Shown here in pieces: positions 1 through 10,200 of a stretch of 52,184 bases of DNA. The DNA is from Candidatus Endomicrobium neocapritermitis. GTDB lineage: Bacteria; Elusimicrobiota; Endomicrobiia; Endomicrobiales; Endomicrobiaceae. Each line of letters opens with the position of its first letter. Position 1 is the stretch's first letter. The translations under genes were made by a program, and so were the position numbers. The notes under the pieces are model-generated. The model had not been told where the DNA came from and searched no databases. It worked only from the letters and a program-made list of their open reading frames with translations. Where the stretch lies: positions 1 through 52,184 of the forward strand of contig WRJZ01000036.1 of assembly GCA_009778325.1 (NCBI GenBank). The letters run 5' to 3'.

Positions 1-126
1 TCCTGCGGAAATGATGTATATCCTTCGGATACATTAACGACAAGGACACATTACATCATGTTGCCGCAAAGCGGCAATACATCATTAGCACAGCGACATC
101 ATTCGCCGAAGGCGTACATCATTATT
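1..126. repeat. Intergenic repeat, ACATCATT-word family
   Basis: The word ACATCAT or its complement ATGATGT recurs about five times. Between the copies are small hairpins: ATCC-TTC-GGAT, TTGCCGC-AAA-GCGGCAA and TCGCC-GAA-GGCGA. The layout of iterated short words around mini-hairpins matches the other intergenic repeats in this window, although the word differs. The element may extend beyond the left edge. Confidence 0.7.
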
Positions 127-134
127 CAAGTTTA

Positions 135-482
135 TCATACGTCTTTAACGTTAACGCACTTATTATTTTTATCAACATAGACAAGCTTTGGCGTTACGGG
201 TTTATCGGAAAGAGTAAATCCCATTATTATTATTTCTTCGCCCTCTTTTATCAAATGAGCCGCGGCGCCGTTCATGCATATCACGCCTGACCCGGGCTTT
301 CCGGGTATAATATAAGTTTCAAGCCTTGCTCCGCTTGTATTTGAAACAACCAAAACTTTTTCGCCTATCCAAAGGCCTGCTTTATCGCAAAGCTCCGTGT
401 CAATCGTTATACTGCCTTCATAATTCAAATTCGCCTCAGTCACGGTAGCCCTGAAAATTTTTGAACTTAAAACAAACTTCAT
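135..482 (-). CDS. panD: Aspartate 1-decarboxylase, pyruvoyl-dependent proenzyme
   Basis: PanD converts L-aspartate to beta-alanine for pantothenate and coenzyme A synthesis in the cytoplasm. The 115 residues match the usual family length. The self-cleavage site is visible as Gly23-Ser24 in YEGSITID; cleavage there makes the pyruvoyl cofactor on Ser24. Other conserved active-site residues are Lys8, Tyr21, Arg53 in GARLETY, and Asn71 in the NGAAAH motif. A GGAG lies upstream of the ATG. The gene is the last recognised one at the left edge, followed by an intergenic repeat. Its upstream neighbour on the same strand is the DksA-like gene, about 200 bases away. The identification is firm. Confidence 0.95.
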   Translation of the reverse strand: MKFVLSSKIFRATVTEANLNYEGSITIDTELCDKAGLWIGEKVLVVSNTSGARLETYIIPGKPGSGVICMNGAAAHLIKEGEEIIIMGFTLSDKPVTPKLVYVDKNNKCVNVKDV

Positions 483-602
483 TTATTTTTTCTCCATACA
501 TATACAAAGTTAATTTATAATTTATTATTGTATCAAATTATTTTTGGTTTTCAGCATCGGAATGTAAAACGCATAGCCGAAAATCAAAACAATATTCCTA
601 AA

Positions 603-660
603 CAAAAATCCCACAATGGAGATTAGAGAAAACATCAAAATACTCTCTGCGCATTGTGAG
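603..660 (-). terminator. Weak candidate terminator after the DksA-like gene
   Basis: On the minus strand CACAATG (658-652) can pair with CATTGTG (618-612), with further pairing between the AGAGAG and CTCT segments. The run GGATTTTT follows at 610-603. The stem is interrupted and the U-run is short, so it may only attenuate transcription. Confidence 0.4.
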
Positions 661-690
661 ATTTATAAAGTAAATTCATTGTCTTGCCGC

Positions 691-1041
691 TTATTTTTTA
701 GGCCTTTCCGCTTCTTCCTGGCACTGTATGCAATATCTTACCCAGGGAATGGCTTTTAGTCTTTCCAACGGAATTTCGCATCCGCAGCATTCGCATTTTC
801 CGTAAGTTCCTTTTTCTATTTTTGCAAGCGCGTCATTTATGTCGTTTAAAGTTATTTTATCGGCAGCGGCAAGCTCAAAGTACATTTCTTTTTCGCTATT
901 TTGACTTGCAGTGTCTATCTCATCGCCGACTATCATTTCAGAATCCGCTTCTCTCTCTTTTTGCGCGCTGACTTTATTCAAAATCTCCGTTCTTTTCTGC
1001 GTCAAAACCTTTTTAAACTGCGCGGCGTCTTTTTTATTCAT
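691..1041 (-). CDS. Short DksA/TraR-family zinc-finger protein
   Basis: DksA/TraR proteins bind in the RNA polymerase secondary channel and change initiation, often with ppGpp. This 116-residue protein has a charged helical N-terminal half. Its C-terminal zinc finger uses the cysteines of YGKCECC (first and third) and of YCIQC, in C-x2-C...C-x2-C form. DksA-type acidic tip residues are not obvious, so whether it behaves like DksA or only resembles it is open. I chose the second of two nearby in-frame ATGs, reading MNKKDAAQ, because GGAG sits about 8 bases before it but only 3 bases before the first ATG at 1050. The decarboxylase gene lies upstream after a 21-base gap, so the two are probably co-transcribed. 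Confidence 0.85.
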   Translation of the reverse strand: MNKKDAAQFKKVLTQKRTEILNKVSAQKEREADSEMIVGDEIDTASQNSEKEMYFELAAADKITLNDINDALAKIEKGTYGKCECCGCEIPLERLKAIPWVRYCIQCQEEAERPKK

Positions 1042-1062
1042 TGCATACACTCCTTATAAATT

Positions 1063-2544
1063 TTAGTTAGTAAACACTTTTACGGTCTTAAGCATCTCTG
1101 TTTCCTGACCGCTTATTCTTATATCTTTTGAAGACATATCCATTAAATAGTCGCATATTTCCTGGGTTATGCGTTCTCCAGGTATCACAACCGGTATGCC
1201 CGGAGGATAAGGAGTAAGAGTCTGCGCAGCGACATGCCCCACCGCTTTATTTAAAGCAATTCTTTTTGTGCTGCTGGACAAATATACTTCTCTCGGCATC
1301 ATGACCATTTCAGTTGCAAGCGACGGAATCTGAAGTATCCAGTTTTTTTGTTTTCCGTGATATTTTTTACTTATTTCTTTCAAAGCGCGCACAAAAGCTT
1401 CAACGTCTGATTTTTCAGTGCCTATTCCTGATATTGCCACGAGGTTAAATATATCTGCATAATCAACCTGTATGTTATACTCTTTAGCGAGAATGCTTTC
1501 TATTTCGTTTCCGGACAAACCTGTTTTTGTCACGTTAACCGTCAGCTTTGTCACATCCAGGTCATATCCGAGTTTTTTTATATCGTTTCCGGTAAAACAC
1601 TTCATTGAGGAAATATCATTATTAATATATGTACGCCCCCATTCGCATGCCTCAATAACTTTATCAAGCATCTGGGAACCTTTAATCACTGCCTGCCTTC
1701 TTGCCAAATCAATCGTTGCCAAAGTAAGATAATTCGGGCTGGTCGTCTGCAGCATGGAGACAACTTTTTTTACCCTGTTTACGTCAACAAGATTTGAATT
1801 GCAGTGAAGAACCGACCCCTGAGACATGGCTGAAAGTATTTTATGCGTAGACTGAACGCACAAATCAGCTCCCGCGCTTACCGCCGACTGCGGAAGATTT
1901 TTATTGAATATTAAATGAGGCCCGTGAGCCTCGTCAACCATAACTATTTTGCCTTTTCTGTGGCAAAGGTCGACTATTTTAGCAAGTTCCGAAACTATGC
2001 CGTTGTATGTAGGACTTGTGATAAATACCGCTTTTGCTTCCGGATAACGGTCAAGCGCTTCTTTTATCTGGTCATAAGAAGAATTAAAAATTATATCAAG
2101 GTTCTGATCAATTTTCGGCTGAATCCATATAGGCCACACGCCTGACAAAATGACTCCGGCCATAATTGATTTGTGAGAACTCCTTGAAACTATTACGGAA
2201 TCGCTGGGATCGCAGGCTGCAAGAAACATAGCCATATTACCGACGGAAGTTCCGTTTACAAGGAAAAAAGAGTTTTTTACTTTGTAAGCGTCCGCCATCA
2301 ATTCCTGCGCTTTTTTTATCGGGCCTACGGGATCGTGCAGGGAATCAACTTCGTCAAATACGGTAACGTCAAATTTGTAAACTTCTTCGCCGGTATAATC
2401 TTTGAGTTTATTATCTATGCTTCTTCCGTTTTTATGCCCCGGACAATGAAAAGATATAACATCTCTTTTCGCGTGTCCCATAAGAGTGTCGAACAACGGG
2501 GCTTTTGAATGACGTGCCAATGATGATTCAGATTGTTTTTTCAT
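1063..2544 (-). CDS. Orn/Lys/Arg decarboxylase (group III, short SpeA/YaaO-like form)
   Basis: This is a PLP-dependent amino acid decarboxylase of the aspartate-aminotransferase fold. It makes agmatine, cadaverine or putrescine, and the substrate cannot be read from sequence. At 493 residues it has the short Gram-positive-type length without the large N-terminal wing domain. The N-terminus carries the usual KAPLFDTL and FHCPGHKNG motifs. The PLP site is visible as VDEAHGPHL (Asp204) and QSTHKILSAMSQGS, with the Schiff-base Lys235. The frame stays open 34 codons further upstream to 2646, but those codons translate the structured leader, so I start at the ATG before KKQSESS. No clear Shine-Dalgarno precedes it. 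The position between a leader with switch potential and a DksA-like gene suggests regulated polyamine synthesis. Confidence 0.85.
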   Translation of the reverse strand: MKKQSESSLARHSKAPLFDTLMGHAKRDVISFHCPGHKNGRSIDNKLKDYTGEEVYKFDVTVFDEVDSLHDPVGPIKKAQELMADAYKVKNSFFLVNGTSVGNMAMFLAACDPSDSVIVSRSSHKSIMAGVILSGVWPIWIQPKIDQNLDIIFNSSYDQIKEALDRYPEAKAVFITSPTYNGIVSELAKIVDLCHRKGKIVMVDEAHGPHLIFNKNLPQSAVSAGADLCVQSTHKILSAMSQGSVLHCNSNLVDVNRVKKVVSMLQTTSPNYLTLATIDLARRQAVIKGSQMLDKVIEACEWGRTYINNDISSMKCFTGNDIKKLGYDLDVTKLTVNVTKTGLSGNEIESILAKEYNIQVDYADIFNLVAISGIGTEKSDVEAFVRALKEISKKYHGKQKNWILQIPSLATEMVMMPREVYLSSSTKRIALNKAVGHVAAQTLTPYPPGIPVVIPGERITQEICDYLMDMSSKDIRISGQETEMLKTVKVFTN

Positions 2545-2655
2545 GTTATTAAAAAATAAAATGCCCGGTAGAAGTTTCCAACCTCGTCGCTGTTCTTTAA
2601 ACTGGGCATTGTTTAGGCAAGCACCTTTTGAGCATTTAACCAGCACGAGCCGCCC
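2545..2655 (-). promoter_or_regulatory. Structured leader of the decarboxylase gene; candidate ZTP-like riboswitch or attenuator
   Basis: The leader has a 5' segment GGCTCGTGCTGG (2651-2640), then CAGCGACGAGG (2592-2582), then CTACCGGGCATT followed by TTATTTTTT. CTCGT can pair with ACGAG and GCTG with CAGC. A competing hairpin pairs AATGCCCAGTTT (2610-2599) with AAACT and GGGCATT of 2577-2560, and it sits directly before the U-rich run like a terminator. The words TCGTG-CTGG, AGCGA and CCGGGCA resemble what I recall of the ZTP (pfl) class, but the pairing register differs from that class. The 3' arm also matches tRNA-Val exactly over 15 bases. I am confident it is structured, but not of its class. 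Confidence 0.4.
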
Positions 2656-2767
2656 TAATAATTGTACTGATTACAACCATATTATACTATTAATTTACTA
2701 CCAAATTATCAGAGATTGTATCATAAATCCGGTTTAACTTCAATACTATTTAATAATACATTCGGTA

Positions 2768-4288
2768 TCACTCCCACTCAACTGTGGCGGGAGGTTTTGA
2801 GGTTATGTCGTAGACAACGCGGCTGACGGAATTTATTTCACTTGTAATGCGTGAGGCTATACGACTTAAAACTTTATGCGGAAGCGGAGTATACTCACAC
2901 GTCATAAAATCATCTGTGGTTACTGCTCGCAGGGCTATTACAGGGTCATATGTTCTGGCATCTCCTTTGACTCCCACGGAAAGCGTATCGGTTAATACGG
3001 CAAAATATTGGTTTGGTTTGCGTTTTACGGCATCAAGTTCATCTCGCAAAATGGCATCGGCTTTACGCAAAATATCCAGTTTTTTTTTCGTGACTTCGCC
3101 TATTATGCGTATGGCAAGACCCGGGCCCGGAAAAGGTTGGCGACGGACAAGAAACAGCGGAAGCCCCAACTTTTTTCCTAATATCCTTACTTCATCTTTG
3201 AAAAGTCCCGACAGCGGCTCTACAATACTCTTAAATCCAAGTTTTTCGGGAAGACCGCCCACATTATGATGACTTTTAATTGTCGCGCCGTGCTTGTCTC
3301 CGGATTCTACAATGTCGGGATAGATTGTTCCCTGGGCAAGAAAGGCTATATTGCCCAGCTTTCCCGCTTCGTTTTCAAACACCCTTATAAATTCCGCGCC
3401 GATAAGTTTTCTCTTTCTTTCCGGATCGGCAATGCCTTTGAGTTTGGCAAGAAATCTATTTTGCGAATTAACGCGGATAAACTTTAATTTTTGATTTGAA
3501 AACATATGTTCTATTTCATCGCCCTCATTAAGCCGCATGAAGCCGTGGTCAACAAAAATACAAGTAAGCTGATCCGGTATTGCCTTTGATAACAGTGCCG
3601 CGCATACGGATGAGTCAACCCCGCCGGACAAAGCAAGCAAAACCTTTTGATTTGCGACTTTTTGCCGTATCTGCTTGATTTGCAAGTTTATGTAATCATC
3701 AAGTTTATAATTGCCCTTTACTCCGCAAACGCCGTATAAAAATCTTTTAATAAGTTCCTGCCCGCACTCCGTGTGTTTAGTTTCAGGGTGAAATTGCACG
3801 CCGTAAAGCTTTTTAGATGTATCCTCACAAGCGGCAATACATTCATCGCTATAGGCCGTTGCAACAAAACCTTTCGGCAAACGCTTTACTATATCCCGAT
3901 GGCTCATGAGAGCCGCAAAAGGTTTCCTACATCCAAATAATTTTGATAAAGCCTTTTCAGGTTTTACCGTAACGCGTCCGTATTCACCCTTACCGCCCGA
4001 TATAACTTCACCGCCAAGAATATGGCACATCATTTGCATACCATAACAAATGCCTAGCACAGGTATGCCAAGCCTGAAAATATCACGGTCGCATTTAGGC
4101 GAGGCAGGCAAATATACGCTGTTTGGCCCGCCTGTAAGAATAATAGCTATGGGATTTAACCTCTTAATTTCTTTTGCCGTTATACTGCCTGACCTTATTT
4201 CAGCGTATACGGATAACTTTCTGACAGCGCTTGCTATAAGTTCTTTATATTGCCCGCCAAAATCAAGCACTAATAAAAGTTCATTCAT
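2768..4288 (-). CDS. guaA: GMP synthase (glutamine-hydrolysing)
   Basis: GuaA aminates XMP to GMP using the amide of glutamine and ATP. The 506 residues contain both halves: an N-terminal class I glutaminase and a C-terminal ATP-pyrophosphatase with dimerisation domain. The glutaminase triad is Cys81 in GICYGMQ and His167/Glu169 in GVQFHPET. The PP-loop SGGVDSS is at 221-227, and the C-terminus ends in the typical KPPATVEWE. The start codon overlaps the pyrG stop as ATGA, so translation is coupled. It is the last gene of the glnA-to-guaA run and is followed about 100 bases later by the decarboxylase leader. Confidence 0.97.
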   Translation of the reverse strand: MNELLLVLDFGGQYKELIASAVRKLSVYAEIRSGSITAKEIKRLNPIAIILTGGPNSVYLPASPKCDRDIFRLGIPVLGICYGMQMMCHILGGEVISGGKGEYGRVTVKPEKALSKLFGCRKPFAALMSHRDIVKRLPKGFVATAYSDECIAACEDTSKKLYGVQFHPETKHTECGQELIKRFLYGVCGVKGNYKLDDYINLQIKQIRQKVANQKVLLALSGGVDSSVCAALLSKAIPDQLTCIFVDHGFMRLNEGDEIEHMFSNQKLKFIRVNSQNRFLAKLKGIADPERKRKLIGAEFIRVFENEAGKLGNIAFLAQGTIYPDIVESGDKHGATIKSHHNVGGLPEKLGFKSIVEPLSGLFKDEVRILGKKLGLPLFLVRRQPFPGPGLAIRIIGEVTKKKLDILRKADAILRDELDAVKRKPNQYFAVLTDTLSVGVKGDARTYDPVIALRAVTTDDFMTCEYTPLPHKVLSRIASRITSEINSVSRVVYDITSKPPATVEWE

Positions 4289-5877
4289 TTATTATTCCTC
4301 TTCTCACTCCTTAAAGCAGCCCCGATAAGCCCCTTAAACAAAGGGTGCGGATTTCCAGGACGGGAAGCAAATTCAGGATGAAACTGAACCGCTATGAAAA
4401 ACGGGTGGCTTGGAATTTCCGTTATTTCCGGCAATATTCCTTTGTGATAAGCGCTTACTTTAACGCCTGCTTTTTCAAATTCCCATATGTAGGACGGATT
4501 CATTTCATATCTGTGACGGTGACGCTCGGTAATAAAAGCCGTTTTGTAAAGTTTATACGCCAAAGAACCTTTCTCTACGACTGCGGTATAATTGCCAAGT
4601 CGCATTGTGCCGCCGCGATAAGTTACGTTTTTTTGTTGGTCTAATATTTTTACTACCGGATGCGGAGTTGTTTTGTTAAATTCGGCGGAATGGGCATCTT
4701 TCAAACCGACCATATTTCGGGCGGCTTCTATCACAACGCATTGCATGCCAAGGCAGATGCCCAAAAAAGGAATCTTATGTTGCCTGCAATACTTTATCGT
4801 TGCGATTTTACCTTCAACTCCTCTTATGCCAAAACCTCCGGGCACAAGCACGCCGTTATAATTTTTTAATTTCTTTAATGTCATCGGGTCTTCTGCGTTA
4901 AGATAATCCACGCAGGCTTTCGCTTTTAAGTCTGCAGCCGCTATTTTTAAAGATTCGTCTATAGATTTATAAGCGTCTTTAAGACCTGCGTATTTACCTA
5001 CAACGGCAATTTTAACTTCTTTATCATATTTTTCAAGGCGTTTGATTTTGTTAAACCAAGTTTTATCAAAACGCTTTTTAGGTTTAAGTTTAAGATTTTC
5101 TAAAATAATTTTGTCCGCTTTTTGTTTATACAAGCTTTCAGGCACATGATAAATCGAAGCGCTGTCGCGGGCTTCAATGATGCACCCGGGCTTAACATTG
5201 CAAAAAAGCGAAATTTTTTCTTTTATGTTTTTATCGAGCTCGCGTTCCGTTCTGCATACGATAATGTCGGGTGAAAGCCCTATTTCCCGCATTTTAATTA
5301 CCGAGTGCTGCGTAGGCTTGGTTTTAAGTTCATGCGCGCCCGCAATATAAGGGACAAGCGTTACGTGCAAACTTAACACGTCTTTAGGGTTTTCAAGCTT
5401 AAATTGGCGCGCCGCTTCCATAAAAGGCAGTCCTTCAATATCGCCCGCCGTTCCGCCGATTTCTATAATAATTATGTCATAATCGTTTTTTGAAAGGGCA
5501 AAACGCCTTTTAATTTCATCGGTGATATGAGGTATTACCTGCACGGTAGCGCCGTTATAATCGCCCCTGCGCTCGTTGCGGATAACGCTTAAATAAATAT
5601 CACCTGCGGTGTTAGTGTTTGCTTTTGTGGCGTTTATGTCTAAAAAACGCTCGTAGGTGCCAAGGTCCAAGTCTGCTTCGGCTCCGTCAACTGTAACATA
5701 AACTTCGCCGTGCTGGTAAGGGTTCATCGTACCAGGATCGACGTTAATGTAAGGGTCAAATTTTATCATATTGACCCTAAAGCCCGACAACTGTAAAAGT
5801 TTGCCGACGCTTGCGCCCGTAATGCCTTTGCCGAGCGAACTTACCACGCCTCCCGTGACAAAAATATATTTAGCCAT
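4285..5877 (-). CDS. pyrG: CTP synthase
   Basis: PyrG converts UTP to CTP with ATP and glutamine. The 530 residues are of normal length. The N-terminal synthetase domain begins KYIFVTGGVVSSLGKG with the P-loop and contains the NPYQHGEVYV motif. The C-terminal class I glutaminase has Cys375 in LGICLGMQ and His500/Glu502 in VQFHPEF. The gene overlaps purF by 8 bases upstream and guaA by 4 bases downstream. It is therefore embedded in a run where nearly every product spends glutamine. Nothing is missing or unusual in the protein. Confidence 0.97.
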   Translation of the reverse strand: MAKYIFVTGGVVSSLGKGITGASVGKLLQLSGFRVNMIKFDPYINVDPGTMNPYQHGEVYVTVDGAEADLDLGTYERFLDINATKANTNTAGDIYLSVIRNERRGDYNGATVQVIPHITDEIKRRFALSKNDYDIIIIEIGGTAGDIEGLPFMEAARQFKLENPKDVLSLHVTLVPYIAGAHELKTKPTQHSVIKMREIGLSPDIIVCRTERELDKNIKEKISLFCNVKPGCIIEARDSASIYHVPESLYKQKADKIILENLKLKPKKRFDKTWFNKIKRLEKYDKEVKIAVVGKYAGLKDAYKSIDESLKIAAADLKAKACVDYLNAEDPMTLKKLKNYNGVLVPGGFGIRGVEGKIATIKYCRQHKIPFLGICLGMQCVVIEAARNMVGLKDAHSAEFNKTTPHPVVKILDQQKNVTYRGGTMRLGNYTAVVEKGSLAYKLYKTAFITERHRHRYEMNPSYIWEFEKAGVKVSAYHKGILPEITEIPSHPFFIAVQFHPEFASRPGNPHPLFKGLIGAALRSEKRNNK

Positions 5878-7240
5878 TTTTAGACGTCCTTATAATTTTT
5901 TCGGGATACGCTCCGTTAAAACACGCAGCGCAGAAAACGTTTTCTTTTGAATTTTTACCGCGACAGGCTTTTATAAGGTTGCCTATCTCTAAAAAGTTTA
6001 GCGAGTCCGCATTTAAGAACTTTCGCATTTGTTCTTTGGAGTTTTGCGCTGCTAAGAGGTGTTTTTGATCGGGCGTGTCTATGCCGAAATAACACGAGCC
6101 GATTATAGGCGGACACGAAAGCATAAAATGAATTTTCCGCGCGCCCGCCTGACGCAGTAAGCCGATTATGCGTTTAGCCGTTGTTCCTCTGACTATTGAA
6201 TCGTCTATAAGTATTATTTCTTTGTCTCTTACCGCACCTTTTACGGGCACAAGCTTTAATTTCGCGGTAAGTTCGCGCATACTTTGAGCCGGTTTAATGA
6301 AAGATCTGCCCACATAATGATTTCTTATAAAAGCGGTTTCAAAAGGTATGCCGGACTCTTTTGAAAAACCGTAAGCCGCAAAAACGCCGGAGTCCGGAAC
6401 CGCCGATACAAAATCAGCTTTTATATGTTTCATTTGGCGGGCAAGCAGCCGCCCCATTTCAGTTCTGGAATCTTTTACGGTTTTTTCAAAAAGAATGCTG
6501 TCGGGCCGGCAAAAATAAACATGCTCAAAAATACAAAAATTTTGCTTTTTCGGTTTTTTGTACGGGAAAGATTTTTTTATTTTTCCGTTTTCTATTATTA
6601 TCACTTCGCCCGGGGCAATGTCGCGAAGATAAACGCCGCCTAAAATTTCTATTGCGGCGGTTTCGGACGCAAGAATGTAGGAGTTTTCAAGTTTCCCCAG
6701 CACCAAAGGCCTAAAACCAAAAACGTCTCTTACTCCTATAAGCATGCCGCCTTTCAGCATAACAAGAGAAAACGCTCCTTTAAGCTTACCCAAAGCGGTT
6801 TTTAGAATGTCCTCAACCGAGCCTTTGGACATCGCTAATAAATGCAGTAAAATTTCCGTGTCTGAAGTATGGCTGAAAATAGCCCCTTTTTTTGATAAGC
6901 ATTCTTTAATTTCAGAAAAATTAGTAATATTTCCGTTATGCGCTACGGAAATGTCTCCGTGAATGCAGCTTATCTGAAAAGGCTGGGCATTAATTAAAGA
7001 ACTTTTTGACGACGTAGTATAGCGCACGTGTCCGATAGCCGCTTTACCGCACAGCCGCGAAAGAGTTTCTTCGTCAAAAATTTTTGACACAAGCCCCATG
7101 CCCTTAAAAGTTCTCATTTTTTCAGGTCCGTTGACGGTAATGCCTGCGCTTTCTTCTCCCCTGTGTTGGAGCGTCAGAAGTCCGGCTGCAGCTAAAACGG
7201 ATGCGTTCTCGTTATTTTCAATTCCGACAATTCCGCACAT
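5870..7240 (-). CDS. purF: Amidophosphoribosyltransferase
   Basis: PurF transfers the glutamine amide to PRPP, giving phosphoribosylamine and committing carbon to purine synthesis. The N-terminal class II glutaminase starts directly with MCGIVGI, so Cys2 becomes the nucleophile after Met removal and there is no propeptide. The PRPP-binding motif EIILIDDSIVRGTT spans about residues 341-354. Cys236, Cys383, Cys437 and Cys440 lie where the Bacillus-type enzyme holds its 4Fe-4S cluster. I infer an oxygen-sensitive iron-sulfur form, which suits an anaerobe. It overlaps pyrG by 8 bases and follows carB by 15 bases. Confidence 0.96.
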   Translation of the reverse strand: MCGIVGIENNENASVLAAAGLLTLQHRGEESAGITVNGPEKMRTFKGMGLVSKIFDEETLSRLCGKAAIGHVRYTTSSKSSLINAQPFQISCIHGDISVAHNGNITNFSEIKECLSKKGAIFSHTSDTEILLHLLAMSKGSVEDILKTALGKLKGAFSLVMLKGGMLIGVRDVFGFRPLVLGKLENSYILASETAAIEILGGVYLRDIAPGEVIIIENGKIKKSFPYKKPKKQNFCIFEHVYFCRPDSILFEKTVKDSRTEMGRLLARQMKHIKADFVSAVPDSGVFAAYGFSKESGIPFETAFIRNHYVGRSFIKPAQSMRELTAKLKLVPVKGAVRDKEIILIDDSIVRGTTAKRIIGLLRQAGARKIHFMLSCPPIIGSCYFGIDTPDQKHLLAAQNSKEQMRKFLNADSLNFLEIGNLIKACRGKNSKENVFCAACFNGAYPEKIIRTSKNG

Positions 7241-7255
7241 AATAAGCCTCTTAAT

Positions 7256-10200
7256 TTAGAAATAAATACAATCTTCAATGTTTTCAAGTTCATCATAAGA
7301 AGAATACGCTTTTAAGTAAGCCATTGTTTTTTCAAGATTAGTAAATAAAGAGCACGCGCACTTAACGGCGGTTTTTCTTATTTGGGAATTATTTGTTAAT
7401 TCCTCAATGGTAAGGTTTTTGTTGATATTGATAACAAAATCTATATTGCCGTTTTTTATTGCGTCCAGAGCCGTGGGATTACGGTGCCAGTGAAGCGTTT
7501 GCGGGATATATCCGTGTTTTGCCAAATATTCCGACGAGCCTTTTGTGGCATATACCGGAATACCCATGCTGAAAACTTCTTTTGCCGCGTCCATAAATTT
7601 AATTTTTTCTTTTTCTCTGCCGGTGCTAAGCAATATTCCTTTGAGCGGTTTTTTTATTTGCGTCGCTTCCATTGCAAGCAGCATTGCGTGGTTAAAAGTT
7701 TTGCCAAGGCACCCGACTTCGCCGGTTGAAGCCATTTCCACGCCTGTAACGGGATCTGCCCCGTCAAGACGCGTAAAACTGAATTGTGACGCTTTTACTC
7801 CGGTAAAAGGTATTTCGCTTTCGTCTAATGAAACTTTTTTGACGTTTTCCCCATTAATCACTTTAGAGGCAAGTTCCGCAAGGTTCAGCCCCGCCACTTT
7901 TGAAACAAACGGGAAACTTCTTGACGCGCGCGCATTACATTCTATGACTTTTACATCGTTTTCTTTAGCAATAAACTGTATGTTAAACGGTCCGTTAAGA
8001 TTTAAGCCTTTTGCTATTTTGCGCGTTATGTCTTTAACCGTATTATAGGTGTGGGCATATATTTTTTGCGCAGGGAAAACAAGCGTAGCATCGCCGGAAT
8101 GTACGCCCGCGTTTTCTATGTGTTCGCTTACGAAAGAAGCTATAACTTCACCGTTTTTTGCCACGCCGTCACACTCTATTTCTTTGGCATCTAAAATAAA
8201 CTGCGAAATAACTACCGGGCAATCGCTTGATATGTCTTTTACAAGGCTGAGGTAATAGTTGAGGTTTTCCTCGTCCGTAGCAACGTTCATTAACGTGCCC
8301 GACAACACAAAACTGGGGCGTATAAGCACGGGAAAACCTACTTTTTTTACAAAGGCATTTATTTCGGCGCGGTTGCGCGCGGAAGTCCAAAGAGGCTGGT
8401 CTATACCTAAACTGTCTAAAAGGCTTGAAAACTTTTCCCTGTCTTCTGCGTCTTGCACGCTTTTTGCACTGTGTCCGAGAATTTTTACGCCGGCGGCAGA
8501 CAAATCCGGTATAAGGTTATTGGGGTTTTGCCCGCCCATAGAGCAAACCACCCCCTTGGGGTTTTCTATTTCGACAATATCTAAAACACGTTCGGTTGAA
8601 AGTTCTTCAAAATAAAGCCTGTCGGACGCGCTGTAATCGGTTGAGACGGTTTCAGGATTGCAGTTGATAATCACGCTTCCCGTGCCGTTATTTTTGAAAT
8701 AGCTGCTTGCCATTACCGAGCACCAGTCAAACTCGCAGCTGGAGCCTATACGGTAACTTCCCGAGCCAAGCGTTATAACGGGTTTGTTTTTGTTGGCGGA
8801 CACGTCGTGCGAAACAGCGTCATAACTTAAATATAAATAATTTGATTTTGTGGGATATTCCGACGAAGTGGTGTCTATTTGTTTAACATAAGGCACAACA
8901 CCCAAAGAGGTTCTAAACTTGCGTATTTCTAACGCCGTTTTTCTTATGCGGGCATTGTCTTTAGGATAGTCTAAAAATATGTTGGCAAGCTGAAAGTCCG
9001 AAAAGCCTTTGGATTTATATTCCAAAAGAATTTCTTTAGACAATTTCTTAAAAGAGCGGGCTTTGCCCTTAAAAAAATCATACAGTTCGTTTTCACCGCC
9101 GGCAAGCGTGAAAATATGCTCTAAAAACCAGTAATCTATTTTTGTTTTGTCATAAACCCACTTGAGGGTTTTTCCGCGTCTAAAACTTTCGTATACGGCA
9201 AAAAGCCTTAAATTTGTTGGGCTGGATAATTCGTTTGCAAGTTCCGGATCCGAAACTCTTTCAAATACGGGACTTAAAATACCCAAATCATTTTCGCCTA
9301 CCATGCGGAAAGCCTTTTGCAGGGCTTCGCAAAAGTTGCGTCCTATTGCCATAACCTCGCCGACGGATTTCATTTGAGTGCCGAGTTTTTTAGACACGCC
9401 GGAAAATTTTGTTAAATCCCACCGAGGCACTTTTAAAGTAACATAATCAAGCGAGGGCTCGTAAAAAGCAGACGTGGTAAGCGTAACGGGGTTTTTAAGT
9501 TCAAGCAAGTCAAACCCTATAACCACTTTTGCGGCGATATAAGCTATAGGATAACCGGTGGCTTTGCTTGCAAGCGCCGAACTGCGGCTAAGTCTTGCAT
9601 TAATTTCTATAACGTAAAAAGAATAATCGTGAGGATTGAGCGCATACTGGACATTGCACTCGCCGACTATCCCGACAGCTCCGGCTATTTTCAAAGCAGT
9701 GTCCCGCAGCATATTGTTTTCAGTATTGTTTATTGTCTGGCAAGGCGCAACAACTATTGAATCGCCGGTGTGTATGCCCATAGGATCTAAATTTTCCATA
9801 TTGCATATAGTTATTGTATTTCCGCTTTTATCACGCATAACCTCATACTCTATTTCTTTCCACCCGTGAAGCGACTTTTCAATAAGCACCTGAGGACATG
9901 ACATTAACGCTGAACTTGTAAGCGCCAAAAGTTCACCGTGAGTTTTTGCAAGCCCCGAGCCAAGCCCGCCTAAAGCATAAGCAGAGCGCGTTATTACGGG
10001 GTATCCTATTTTTTCAGCCATTTCCAAAGCGTCTTTTGTCGTAGAAACGGCATAACTTTTCGCTGTGGGAACGCCAATAGAACGCATTTTTTCAGCAAAA
10101 AGTTCTCTGTCTTCGGAAAGTTCTAAAGCGTTTATCTGTGTGCCTAAAACTTTTACATTATGCTTTTTCAGAACTCCTGATTTTTCAAGCGCTATAACGC

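Noticed and set aside
2545-2646. Extra 34 N-terminal codons of the decarboxylase frame.
   Set aside because: They translate the structured leader, lack a ribosome site and do not resemble the family N-terminus.
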